From Mycolicibacterium sp. CBMA 226 (GTDB taxonomy: Bacteria; Actinomycetota; Actinomycetes; Mycobacteriales; Mycobacteriaceae), in assembly GCF_009729075.1 (NCBI RefSeq), contig NZ_VTGY01000001.1, positions 1-64,000 on the forward strand: DNA of 64,000 nt. Direction: 5' to 3'. A model generated the notes under the pieces. The model was not told the origin of the DNA, searched no databases, and was given only the letters and a program-made list of their open reading frames with translations. Made by a program: the position numbers and the translations under genes. Positions within the stretch are counted from its first letter, which is position 1, and each line of letters begins with the position of its first letter. Shown here piece by piece: positions 38,224 to 46,722 of this stretch.

Positions 38224-38493
38224 ATGTCGATCGACCGTGTTGGGCTCGTCGTCGGTGGTATCCGCCTTGCGTCGGGGGTCTCGTTTCTAGTCGCCCCGGC
38301 CCGGGCGAATCGGCTGTGGGGTGACCCCGAGAAGCCGACCGGATCCACGTGGTTGCTGCTGCACTCGATGGGTTACCGCGATGCGCTGATCGGCGGGTTG
38401 CTCGCCGCGGCGGCCCCGCCTGCGGCATCGGCTGCCGGTGCCGCCTCGCCCACGCCGGGGATGATCAATGACCCGGCTTGTGCTGCGTCATAA
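38224..38493 (+). pseudogene. Truncated DUF4267 membrane-protein gene
   Basis: The first about 62 codons (MSIDRVGLVVGGIRLASGVS, then LWGDPEKPTGSTWLLLHSMGYRDALIGGLL) look like the N-terminal half of a DUF4267 membrane protein, usually about 120-130 residues. After about 38410 the frame enters sequence that is the antisense of the CpnT-like gene tail (Ala/Pro-rich, no helix). The C-terminal half is therefore missing and the gene is joined to the end of the opposite-strand toxin gene by a deletion. It is probably not functional. Confidence 0.7.
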
Positions 38494-39743
38494 GCGAGTC
38501 CGCGTAGGGGGTGACCGTTCTTGAAGTCCTCAACGTCGAGCATCGACTTGCCGAGATTCATCACGTCGTTGCGGATGTGGGGCTCCGCTAGTGCGAACGG
38601 GGCGGTGAAGGGATCGCCGACCAGCGCCGCTTCGCCTAGCGTCTTGGCGGTGCCCAGCCACGCCTTGCCCGCGCCTTCCGGGTCGTACAGGAAGCGGGTC
38701 GGATCAAGCTGTTCGAGGCCTTCTGCGGTCTGGGCGACGAATTTGAAGCCGCCCGCAAGTGGATCAACCAGCACGGTGAAGTTCGCCGCCAGCGCCCCGC
38801 CGACCTCCTGGCCGAACACCTGGACGAACTCCTTGTTCGCCCACGCCTCCAGCTTGTTGGTCAACCCGTCGATATCGTTGATGCCTTGGCTGACAGCCTG
38901 ATCCATGGCGTTGGCTTCACGCTTCATGTTGTTCAGGACGGTATCGATGTCGTGGGCGATCTGCTTGATCTTGTCGAGGGGATTGTGACCCTCGAACATG
39001 CCGCCGATGGTGTCGAGAATGCCGCTGGCACTCAACTGGTGGAGTAGGTCGCGGATGGCGTTCTGCGCGTTCTCCACAGTCGTTGCGAATGAATCGATCT
39101 GACCGGCCAGCGCTTGCGCCTGTTGGTCGATGTTGGTCAAGCCGCCGCCGATGTCGTTGGCGGCCTTCTGCATCTGCGGTGCTTCAGGGATCTGAAATCC
39201 ACCCAAAGTCGTTCCCGCAGTAGTCATTGCGCCGGAACCGCCACTGATCGACGAGCCGAAGGTGCGCCATGCGGCGGCGGTCGCCCGCATCTGCGCGGGA
39301 TCGCCGTCCGGCCACACGCCGCCGACAAAGGCTTCGACAATGCCCCAGCCGATCGGCGCGGCGATGGCACCGCCGAACACCGACGGCACATTCGGTGCCG
39401 AAAAGGCTGCGGGGTCACCGGGTTTCGGCACCGGTGACTCGCCGCCTCCAACCGTGGAGTGCGCGTTCGCGGTTCCGTAGTTGTAGGCCGACATCTGGAT
39501 GCCTTGGCCTGTGCGCCGTGACGCGTTGACGGCCGACGCCGCCGCGTGCAGCAGTGCGTTCGCCGCGTTGGTGTAACTGCGGGAAAAGACAAATGCCGCA
39601 GCATCATGACCGAATCCGGACTCGTGCCCGGAGAGGGCGGCCGTCAGCGTCGAAATGGCGCCGGTGACGGCGTTGGATTCAGCCCCGACCGTCGCCCCGG
39701 CCGAGTTGAGCGCCGTCGGATCGACCGTGATGGGTCCGGTCAC
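38373..39743 (-). pseudogene. cpnT: CpnT-like channel domain with the toxin domain deleted
   Basis: The 456-residue frame matches, from memory, the N-terminal half of CpnT (Rv3903c): start PITVDPTALNSAGATVGAES, then GIQMSAYNYGTANAHS, PIGWGIVEAFVGGVWPDGD and MRATAAAWRTFG. Full CpnT is about 846 residues and ends in the TNT NAD+ glycohydrolase. Here the protein stops after LIIPGVGEAAPAADAAGG plus about a dozen residues from the antisense of the DUF4267 gene. The outer-membrane channel/export half may still be made. The immunity gene (ift) expected downstream is missing. It is third in an esxF-esxE-cpnT operon. Confidence 0.8.
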
Positions 39744-39746
39744 AGA

Positions 39747-40034
39747 TCAGGACCACATCTGCCGGTTCTTGCTCGCCGCCGACGAGTAGTTCTCGTGCGC
39801 GCCTTCAGCGATCTGCCGGAGCCGTGCGAGCGCTTCCCGCATCTCTCGGGCGCCCTCATTCCACTGCGCCTGCGCCGAACGTTCGGCCTCGCCGGCGTCG
39901 CCGTACCAGCTGGAACCCAGCCGGGCGACCGATCCTGCTGCCTGGGCGAGGTGCGCTTCGAGGTCGGAGTCGAACGCCGTCATCCGGTCGATGACCGCCG
40001 CCAATGCCGCGGGGTTGACGCTGAACTCACTCAT
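39747..40034 (-). CDS. esxE: WXG100 protein EsxE-like
   Basis: A 95-residue WXG100 protein with the turn SSWYGDAGEAE (W-x-G) between two helices and the tail ENYSSAASKNRQMWS, which resembles the MWS end of M. tuberculosis EsxE. In that species EsxE and EsxF form a pore-forming pair needed to export and deliver CpnT. Its ATG overlaps the esxF stop (TGATG), and cpnT starts 3 bp after its stop. Type VII secretion is inferred from family and context. Confidence 0.85.
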   Translation of the reverse strand: MSEFSVNPAALAAVIDRMTAFDSDLEAHLAQAAGSVARLGSSWYGDAGEAERSAQAQWNEGAREMREALARLRQIAEGAHENYSSAASKNRQMWS

Positions 40035-40336
40035 CAGAGGCCCGACCCCGCGATGTGAGCGCCGCCCTCGGCATCCGTGCTTGTATACCGGGCTGCGGCC
40101 TCGTTGAGTAGCGCCGACATGCGGCTCAGCCCGGCCACCACCTGAGACGCGCCTTCGTGCCATTCCTTCCACACGTCCGCGTACGCCGAGGCGGCTGATC
40201 CCGTCCATCCGGTGCCCATGAGGCCGGACACGTCGTTGTCCAACGATGTAATCCCGGACCGGAGTCCGTCGGCGACAGTCGCCAGCTCGTGTGACACCGC
40301 CACCAACTCCGACGGTTCGACCTGTAACTCGGCCAT
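40034..40336 (-). CDS. esxF: WXG100 protein EsxF-like
   Basis: A 100-residue WXG100 protein with GTGWTGSAASAYADVWKEWHEGA (W-x-G turn, then the second helix) and RMSALLNEAAARYTSTD near the C-terminus. Length and pattern match EsxF (Rv3905c), the partner of EsxE. It is the first gene of the esxF-esxE-cpnT-like operon. An 18-bp palindrome lies 62 bp upstream of its start. Confidence 0.85.
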   Translation of the reverse strand: MAELQVEPSELVAVSHELATVADGLRSGITSLDNDVSGLMGTGWTGSAASAYADVWKEWHEGASQVVAGLSRMSALLNEAAARYTSTDAEGGAHIAGSGL

Positions 40337-40397
40337 GCGATACCCCCAACGCGATTGGCTGACGGTTGGAGCTTACCGAGGCCCCCGGAGGGTCGCT

Positions 40398-40415
40398 GAC
40401 ACGAATTTCCGTGTC
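40398..40415. promoter_or_regulatory. Palindrome between esxF and mscS
   Basis: The arms gacacg (40398-40403) and cgtgtc (40410-40415) with a 6-base AT-rich centre form a likely operator in the 264-bp divergent gap between esxF and the MscS gene. It is closer to esxF. The regulator is unknown. Confidence 0.45.
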
Positions 40416-40600
40416 GCTCACAGGTTTTAAACAGGCCTCTGCCAGGAATGGGTTGCCAAGGGCCAGTGGCAGTGTGAGCCGGGCAACGACCAGCGTCGCT
40501 GGCCGACTGGATCTCACGACGCCCGAAACTCGCTGGTCCCGGCTGCGACCACGAATCGCCGTGGCCGGCGATTTCGGCCGCCTCTCGTAGGGTCGAAGCC

Positions 40601-41557
40601 GTGCATGTCTACCAACTGGCTTTCGAATGGACGGAAACGAACCGACACTGGCTGGTCGAGGTGCCGATCCGGATCGTGTCGTACGGCGTCATCGCCCTTA
40701 TCGCCCGGTTGGCCCTGCACCGGGTGATCGACCGCGCCACGACGGGCCGCGCCGGCAAGACCGTGGCCGCTGACGAGGAGTCGCAAGCCAACCGCCCGCC
40801 GCTGCTGCGCTACCTGCGGGACCGGACGGCGTCGTCGAACGTCCGGAAGGCCGCCGAACGGCGCCGCCAGCGCGCCCAGACCATCGGCTCGGTGCTGAAG
40901 TCGACGGTCTCGATCCTGCTGCTCATCTGGCTGGTTCTCGCCATCCTGAGCGTCCTGGGCGTGAACATCGCGCCGTTCATCGCCTCGGCCGGTGTGGTCG
41001 GCCTGGCGATCGGCTTCGGCGCACAGAACCTGGTCCGCGACTTCGTTAGCGGCATCTTCATGCTGCTCGAGGACCAGTACGGTGTCGGCGACAACGTCGA
41101 TCTCGGCGACGTGACCGGTGAGGTGCAGACCGTCGGCCTGCGTATCACCACGGTCCGCGATGGCGACGGCACCCTCTGGTACGTCCGCAACGGCGAGATC
41201 AAGCGCGTCGGCAATATGAGCCAGGACTACGCCGTTGCGCACGTTGAGGTTCCGGTCGCGTTGACTGCGGATCTCGACCGGGCCGAGCAGGTGGCTCTTG
41301 AGGCGGCGGAGTCCGCCATCACCGATCCGGCGATCTCAGACAACGTGCTGGGCGACCCGGAAATGCTTGGCATCCAGGAACTCTCGCCTGATCTGCTGAC
41401 CCTGCGGATGACCATCAAAACGAAGCCCAACACCCAGGGTGCGGTGCAGCGTCGGCTTCGCCGCGAGATTCTGCGTGCCTACGACGAACACGACATCTCG
41501 CTGCCGTACCCGCAGGGGCGTTTCCACGCTGTCGTGGGTGGTCGGGCCGCGGAGTAG
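40601..41557 (+). CDS. MscS-family mechanosensitive channel
   Basis: A 318-residue protein with two N-terminal helices (about 20-40 and 103-125) and the MscS pore helix GVVGLAIGFGAQNLVRDFVSGIFMLLEDQYGVGDNV, which has the Gly/Ala packing pattern of TM3, followed by the beta domain (VTGEVQTVGLRITTVRDGDGTLWYVRNGEI). It releases solutes after osmotic downshift in the family. The basic loop between helices (RTASSNVRKAAERRRQRAQ) is notable. It starts at GTG 40601; a hairpin terminator follows. Confidence 0.92.
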   Translation: MHVYQLAFEWTETNRHWLVEVPIRIVSYGVIALIARLALHRVIDRATTGRAGKTVAADEESQANRPPLLRYLRDRTASSNVRKAAERRRQRAQTIGSVLKSTVSILLLIWLVLAILSVLGVNIAPFIASAGVVGLAIGFGAQNLVRDFVSGIFMLLEDQYGVGDNVDLGDVTGEVQTVGLRITTVRDGDGTLWYVRNGEIKRVGNMSQDYAVAHVEVPVALTADLDRAEQVALEAAESAITDPAISDNVLGDPEMLGIQELSPDLLTLRMTIKTKPNTQGAVQRRLRREILRAYDEHDISLPYPQGRFHAVVGGRAAE

Positions 41558-41565
41558 TGCCCTGG

Positions 41566-41593
41566 GCTCCCCGAACAACATTGGTCGGGGAGC
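41566..41593. terminator. Hairpin terminator after mscS
   Basis: Perfect 9-bp arms gctccccga (41566-41574) and tcggggagc (41585-41593) with a 10-base loop, between the convergent mscS and Gre-like genes. No strong T-run follows, as is common in mycobacteria. Confidence 0.8.
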
Positions 41594-41595
41594 GG

Positions 41596-41928
41596 TCAGC
41601 GTCCGGCCGTCTCCTGCGGATTGACGCTGTCGACGGCCAGAACCGTGATCGCCATGCTCCGCCCGGATTCTGTCACGTATCTCCGAGTTTCGCCGACGTG
41701 AGTGGCGACGAGCGCCTTTCCTAGCGGGCACTCCACGGAGCACGTGTCACCCAGCGGCTTGGCGTCGGAGGGGAGGACGAGCTGGAAGACGTCGACGTCG
41801 TCCGGGTCGCCATTGAACGACACAGTGACCCATGCGCCCGGCACGGCCTGGCCGTCGAGGATCAGCTCGTCGCGGGCGTCGATTCTGTTGGTGGATGAGG
41901 TTTCTCGCGGGTGCCGGTCTGCGGTGAC
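41596..41928 (-). CDS. GreA/Rnk C-terminal-domain-like protein
   Basis: From GTG 41928 the product is 110 residues. The part GAWVTVSFNGDPDDVDVFQLVLPSDAK...CPLGKALVATHVGETRRYV...MAITVLAV matches the beta-rich FKBP-like C-terminal domain of GreA/GreB and Rnk proteins (the SPLG-xAL-xxxVG pattern, here CPLGKALVATHVG). The coiled coil that enters the RNA polymerase channel is not visible. A longer frame to 42057 is open but overlaps the upstream small gene. A role in modulating RNA polymerase, as for Rv3788-type proteins, is inference. Confidence 0.6.
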   Translation of the reverse strand, partial: VTADRHPRETSSTNRIDARDELILDGQAVPGAWVTVSFNGDPDDVDVFQLVLPSDAKPLGDTCSVECPLGKALVATHVGETRRYVTESGRSMAITVLAVDSVNPQETAGR

Positions 41929-41941
41929 CGCACCGTGTTGT

Positions 41942-42172
41942 TCAGCGGCATTCGATGACACCGGGTGTGGGGGCGAAACCCTTGACGCGGTGTTCGGGTG
42001 AATTACAGCGTCCACAATGGTCACTATCCGCCGCGATATCGGCGGCGGCTGACGCACGCGAGCTTGTTTGCCGTGATGTCACGCGATGTACTTCTGTCTG
42101 GAACTTTCGCGCCGGAGTAGCGGCCCGGCACAGTGCGGGTTTCGGGCTGGACCAGTCAGCGTGAGTTGACAT
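41942..42172 (-). CDS. Small Cys-containing hypothetical protein
   Basis: A possible 76-residue product, starting MSTHADWSSPKPALCRAATP. The C-terminal part is DHCGRCNSPEHRVKGFAPTP followed by GVIECR, giving Cys-x2-Cys and a late Cys that could bind zinc. It ends 13 bp before the GTG of the Gre-like gene. The evidence is only the open frame, the Cys pattern and the position. Confidence 0.35.
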   Translation of the reverse strand: MSTHADWSSPKPALCRAATPARKFQTEVHRVTSRQTSSRASAAADIAADSDHCGRCNSPEHRVKGFAPTPGVIECR

Positions 42173-42315
42173 AGTCAGCACACGATGACGACTCCCAGCC
42201 GCACATGTCGTAAGAGGAGCCGACACGCCGACCGACCTGTGGGATCCGTCGACGTGAGTGCCGTAGAGATCACCAGAATCGACGAAGGGGGGGCGCTTGC
42301 CGGACGCCCGACCAC

Positions 42316-44304
42316 TCAGCGCTCAGCCAAGACCGGCTCGTTCCCCGCAATCGTCTGCGTCCGCTTGTACATCCACGCGAGCACGGCAGCGAAGGCCACG
42401 ACGCCGATCACTTCAGGAATAGACCCGCCGAAACCGGAGAACAGTGCGAAGGGCTCATCGGAACCAGTCCCGGCCACGAACCCGGCAAAAACGACGCCGT
42501 ACAAACTCTCACCGACGATCATGCCCGTCGCCAGCAGCACACCAATCCGCTTCTTGCGCTCGACATCTCCGCCGGTCCGGTCCGCCCAGCGGTTGTAGAA
42601 GTACCCGAGAACGGCACCCACCGGAATGATCAGCGTCAGGCTCATCGGCAGGTACATGCCCATCCCGACCGCCAGCGGCGGCAGCGCGAATCGTGAGGTG
42701 CGCGTGAGGGTCTCGTCGACCACGATGGCGACAACCCCGATCACCGCACCTAGCCCGATCAGTCCCCAGTCCAGCGAGCCACCGAAAACACCTTTGGCCA
42801 ATGACGAAATCAGCGCGGCTTGCGGCGCGGCCAAGGCATGATCGCCCGCTCCGGGAGCGCCGAGGAAACCGAACGCGCGCTGCATCAGGTTCAGCACCGG
42901 CGGAATGATCGCCGATCCGAATGCCACGCCAATCACCAACGCCACCTGCTGTTTCCACGGCGTCGCCCCGACCAGCTGACCGGTCTTGAGGTCCTGAAGG
43001 TTGTCGTTGGAGATGGTCGCGACACCGAATGTGATGGCCGCCGCGAACAGGGTGAATGCCACGAGCGCAGTTGATTGCCCACCAGAGGCAGGCCCGAACA
43101 CCACCTTGATCAACACCGCGGCGATGAGCACCGTCAGGATGCCGACGCCGGAGATCGGGCTGTTCGACGAGCCGATGAGCCCCGCCATATACCCGCACAC
43201 CGACGCGATGACCAGCCCGATGACGAAGATGAACACCAGACTCGCGGCGATGATCCCAGCCGAATGCCCTTGCAGCACAGTGCCGCGGCTGAAATCCCAC
43301 AACAGCACGGCGATGGGCAGCAGCATCACCACGACGGTGCCGACGACCATGGGGAAGGGGATGTCGCGCTCGGTGAGATCGACGACCTGGCCTTGGCGCC
43401 GGTCACGCGCCGACACCAGCGCATCGGTCACGCCCTTAACGATTGGGCGCAGGATCTTCAGCAGTGTCCAGATTGCCGCGACGGCAATGGCACCGGCGCC
43501 GACGAACCGCACCTCGTGCACGAAGATGCCGTCGATAATGTCGCCGATCGGTTCATTGCCCGTCAGAGCGCCATTGCTGCGGATCGGCAGCAGCACCCCG
43601 AACGAGATGACGAGCCCGACGAGCATCGCGATACCGACCGTCATCCCGATCAGGTGCCCGACGCCGATCATCGCCATCGACAGCCCGGCGCTGAACATCG
43701 TGCCGCCCGCACCGATACGGGTATATGCGGTAACCGAATTCGCGAGCACCTTGAGGTTGGCCAACAACCCGAACGCGGCCGAGACCACAGACCCGAACGT
43801 GATCACCTTCAGCCCGGTGCGGTTGGCTTCGACCCCTTCGGTGCCGTCACCGACCTTGAGCACCTCGGCGGCCGCGACGCCTTCGGGATAGGGGAGATCG
43901 GTTCCCGTCACCAACGCCCGACGTAGCGGGATGGAGTACATGACGCCGAGGATGCCGCCGACGGCGCACACGGCCGCGGTGGTCCAGTACGGGAAGCCGG
44001 TCCACCAGCCGATCATGATCAACCCGGGCAGCACGAAGATGATGGCCGACAGCGTGCCCGCCGCTGACGCCACCGTCTGCACGATGTTGTTCTCGACGAT
44101 CGAGTGGTTGGCGAAGCTACGCAGCACGGCCATCGAGATCACCGCTGCCGGGATGGCGGTGGCGAACGTCAGGCCAACCTTGAGCCCGAGATAGACGTTG
44201 GCGGCGGTGAACACGAGCGTGATGACACCGCCGAGCAGGATGCCGCGGACGGTCAGTTCACGCAGCGTCGGGGCGGCGGGGGTCGCTGGAGTGGCGGTGG
44301 CCAA
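42316..44304 (-). CDS. OPT-family oligopeptide transporter
   Basis: A 662-residue protein with about 15 transmembrane helices. The N-terminal family block is LRELTVRGILLGGVITLVFTAANVYLGLKVGLTFATAIPAAV, followed by SIVENNIVQTVASAAGT and YPEGVAAAEVLKVG, all typical of OPT transporters that import peptides or metal-siderophore chelates by proton coupling. The TTG at 44304 has Shine-Dalgarno agagga seven bases upstream; an in-frame GTG at 44346 gives a longer form without a ribosome binding site. Confidence 0.9.
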   Translation of the reverse strand: MATATPATPAAPTLRELTVRGILLGGVITLVFTAANVYLGLKVGLTFATAIPAAVISMAVLRSFANHSIVENNIVQTVASAAGTLSAIIFVLPGLIMIGWWTGFPYWTTAAVCAVGGILGVMYSIPLRRALVTGTDLPYPEGVAAAEVLKVGDGTEGVEANRTGLKVITFGSVVSAAFGLLANLKVLANSVTAYTRIGAGGTMFSAGLSMAMIGVGHLIGMTVGIAMLVGLVISFGVLLPIRSNGALTGNEPIGDIIDGIFVHEVRFVGAGAIAVAAIWTLLKILRPIVKGVTDALVSARDRRQGQVVDLTERDIPFPMVVGTVVVMLLPIAVLLWDFSRGTVLQGHSAGIIAASLVFIFVIGLVIASVCGYMAGLIGSSNSPISGVGILTVLIAAVLIKVVFGPASGGQSTALVAFTLFAAAITFGVATISNDNLQDLKTGQLVGATPWKQQVALVIGVAFGSAIIPPVLNLMQRAFGFLGAPGAGDHALAAPQAALISSLAKGVFGGSLDWGLIGLGAVIGVVAIVVDETLTRTSRFALPPLAVGMGMYLPMSLTLIIPVGAVLGYFYNRWADRTGGDVERKKRIGVLLATGMIVGESLYGVVFAGFVAGTGSDEPFALFSGFGGSIPEVIGVVAFAAVLAWMYKRTQTIAGNEPVLAER

Positions 44305-44413
44305 CTCGTTGTCCTCTCGGTTGAGCGCAGAGCGCCGTGATCGCACGGCGTTTCGGGTTGTTACACCGTAGGGCGCCGGAGAGGAGCGTGTCGCGACTTG
44401 CGTTGATCGTTTA

Positions 44414-44439
44414 GTACCTGAATTGGTACCGATGCAGGT
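44414..44439. promoter_or_regulatory. Toxin-antitoxin operator
   Basis: The palindrome gtacc-tgaatt-ggtac (44414-44429) is followed by a half-site-like ggtat at about 44437-44441, 10 bp before the antitoxin start codon. This layout is typical of RHH antitoxin autoregulation. The regulator is inferred from position. Confidence 0.5.
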
Positions 44440-44450
44440 ATCGTTGAGGC

Positions 44451-44648
44451 ATGCCCTCGCTCAATATCGATTTCGATGACTCGGAGATGGAGCAGATTCG
44501 GGCTGCCGCCAAAGCCGACGACCTGTCTCTGAAAAAGTTCGCGCACGCGGCCGTCGTGGAGCGCGCCAGCATGCACAAGCGCCGCGTCGCGGAAGCGGCA
44601 CGCGTGGTGGCTGAACGGTCAGCGGAACTCAATCGGCGATTGGCGTGA
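44451..44648 (+). CDS. RHH-type antitoxin
   Basis: A 65-residue protein with the ribbon-helix-helix pattern [37 protein letters not shown] (about 3-40) and a charged C-terminal helix likely to wrap the toxin. Its stop overlaps the Doc toxin start (GTGA). The antitoxin gene comes first, as usual, and a palindrome lies just upstream. Confidence 0.82.
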   Translation: MPSLNIDFDDSEMEQIRAAAKADDLSLKKFAHAAVVERASMHKRRVAEAARVVAERSAELNRRLA

Positions 44649-45028
44649 TCGAGTATCTCGATCGTGATGACGTCCTGACCGCAGGATCGATCGCGTTCGG
44701 CTCCGAGTTGAAGGTGCGTGATTACGGCTTGCTCGACGCCGCGGTGGCCCGGCCACGGGCGACTGTCTTTGGCGTGGACGCCTACCCAGATGTCTGGGAC
44801 AAGGCTGCCGCACTACTGCAGTCGCTTGCACGCAATCACGCGTTGATCGATGGAAACAAGCGCACGGCTTGGGCGTCGGCGTGGACGTTCCTGCATATCA
44901 ACGGGAATGTGCTTTCGCCGGACTTTGACGTCGATCAAGCTGAGGAGCTAATGAATACGGTCGCGACCCGTGACCTCGAATTGAGTGAAATCGCTTTCGC
45001 ATTGAGAAGTTTCGCCGTAGTGAGTTAG
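44645..45028 (+). CDS. doc: Doc-family (Fic-fold) toxin
   Basis: A 127-residue Fic/Doc protein with the active-site motif H65-A-L-I-D69-G-N-K-R73 ([17 protein letters not shown]). In the Doc family this fold phosphorylates EF-Tu and stops translation. The length equals phage P1 Doc. GTG 44645 overlaps the antitoxin stop by four bases, so translation is coupled. The 3' end overlaps the convergent prfC gene by four bases (45025-45028). Confidence 0.9.
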   Translation: MIEYLDRDDVLTAGSIAFGSELKVRDYGLLDAAVARPRATVFGVDAYPDVWDKAAALLQSLARNHALIDGNKRTAWASAWTFLHINGNVLSPDFDVDQAEELMNTVATRDLELSEIAFALRSFAVVS

Positions 45029-46653
45029 CCCTCGGCCGCCGCCACCAACGACCGCAGTTTGATCGACGGGTTGTCGCGCTGGAACCCTTCGAGGCGCCAC
45101 GGCGTCGAGAACAGCACCAGGTGCACCCCGTCAGTGCGGGTCAGCACCTCACAGGACACCTGCTTGTTCATGAATTCCACGTCTTCCGCCGAGACGACCC
45201 GAGCCACCTGGTACGGCAGCGACTCGAGGGTGATGGCCGCCCCGATCTCGGTGGCCATCCGGTGCGCGGCGACTTCGAACTGCATGGGACCGACGGCCGC
45301 GAACACCGGCGCCTGCTCGCCACGCTTGTCCGAGCGCAGCACCTGCACGACGCCTTCTTGATCGAGCTGCTCGATGCCTTTGCGGAACTGCTTGTGCTTG
45401 CTCGGATCCTTGCCGCGAACCACCGAGAAGTACTCGGGGGAGAAGCTCGGGATCGGCGGAAACTCAACGGGCACATCGCGATACAGCGTGTCGCCGGGAC
45501 GCAGCGCGGCCGCGTTGGCCAGGCCGATCACGTCACCGGGCCACGCGTCGTCCAGCGTCGAGCGCTGCTGTCCGAACACCGACTGCGCGTATTTGGTGAC
45601 GAACGGCTTGCCGGTCCCCGCGTGCGTCAGCACATCACCGCGCTCGAACGTGCCCGAGCACACCCGCGCGTAGGCGATCCGGTCGCGGTGCGAGGTGTCC
45701 ATGCCGGCCTGCACCTTGAACACGAACGCGCTGAACGGCGAATCCACCGGACGCGGCTCGCCTGCGACGTCGCGGATCGCGCCCGGCGAGGGCGCCAGGT
45801 CGACCAGCACGTCGAGCAGCTGGTTCACGCCGAAGTTCAGCGCGGCCGAGGTGAACAGCACGGGCGAGGACTCGCCGGATAGGAAGGTCTCGCGGTCGTA
45901 GTCCGAGCCGTCCATCGACAGCAGTTCGGACTCTTCGACGGCGGTGTCCCAGTCACCCTCGGCGGCCTCGTGTGCTTCGTCGGCAGGGATGTGCTCTTCC
46001 GGCGCGGCGGTGGCGCCACCGGCGGTGCGGGTGAAGCGGATGTAGTGGCCTTTGCGGCGGTCCATCACGCCTTTGAAATCGCCGGCGATGCCCACGGGCC
46101 AGGTCAGCGGTGTCGTCCGCAGGCCGATGCGCTCGTGGATCTCGTCCATCAGCTCCAGCGCGTGCCGGCCGGGACGGTCCCACTTGTTGATGACGGTGAT
46201 GATCGGGATGCCGCGGTGCTTACACACCTGGAACAGCTTGAGAGTCTGGGGCTCAAGGCCTTTCGCGGCGTCGATCAGCATGACGGCGCAGTCGACGGCC
46301 GTCAGCACCCGGTACGTGTCCTCCGAGAAGTCGGCGTGGCCGGGCGTGTCCAGCAGGTTGATGACGCAGTCGCGGTACGGGAACTGCAGCGCCGTCGAGG
46401 TGATCGAGATGCCACGGGCCTTCTCCATCTCCATCCAGTCCGACACCGTCGACTTGCGGCCCGCCTTGCCGTGGATGGCGCCCGCCTCGCTGATCACCCG
46501 GGCATGCAAGGCCAGCGCCTCGGTCAGCGTCGATTTACCGGCGTCAGGGTGGCTGATGACGGCGAACGTGCGGCGACGGGCGGCTTCGGCGGCGACCCGG
46601 GCGGCGGAGCCGGTAGCTGAGGCGGAACTGGTAGCGGGGGCGGTGTCGGTCAT
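45025..46653 (-). CDS. prfC: Peptide chain release factor 3
   Basis: A 542-residue translational GTPase that recycles RF1/RF2. G1 is ISHPDAGKSTLTEAL, G2/G3 lie in KARGISITSTALQFPY and LLDTPGHADFSEDTYR, and G4 in TVINKWDRPGR. Domains II and III follow, with FSPEYFSVVRGKDPSKHKQFRKGIEQLDQEGVVQVL typical of RF3. ATG 46653 (MTDTAPATS) is preferred to ATG 46665. RF3 is absent from many mycobacteria including H37Rv as far as recalled, so its presence here may be lineage-specific. Confidence 0.93.
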   Translation of the reverse strand: MTDTAPATSSASATGSAARVAAEAARRRTFAVISHPDAGKSTLTEALALHARVISEAGAIHGKAGRKSTVSDWMEMEKARGISITSTALQFPYRDCVINLLDTPGHADFSEDTYRVLTAVDCAVMLIDAAKGLEPQTLKLFQVCKHRGIPIITVINKWDRPGRHALELMDEIHERIGLRTTPLTWPVGIAGDFKGVMDRRKGHYIRFTRTAGGATAAPEEHIPADEAHEAAEGDWDTAVEESELLSMDGSDYDRETFLSGESSPVLFTSAALNFGVNQLLDVLVDLAPSPGAIRDVAGEPRPVDSPFSAFVFKVQAGMDTSHRDRIAYARVCSGTFERGDVLTHAGTGKPFVTKYAQSVFGQQRSTLDDAWPGDVIGLANAAALRPGDTLYRDVPVEFPPIPSFSPEYFSVVRGKDPSKHKQFRKGIEQLDQEGVVQVLRSDKRGEQAPVFAAVGPMQFEVAAHRMATEIGAAITLESLPYQVARVVSAEDVEFMNKQVSCEVLTRTDGVHLVLFSTPWRLEGFQRDNPSIKLRSLVAAAEG

Positions 46654-46722
46654 GGCACCAGACATGCTATTGGCCGACCAGGCAAAACCTGTAATCGCGA
46701 CCGCGTGACCAGCGGTTTTTGG

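Noticed and set aside
43001..43926. Two overlapping open frames opposite the OPT transporter
   Set aside because: Both are antisense to an intact OPT gene and have no supporting start site or motif.
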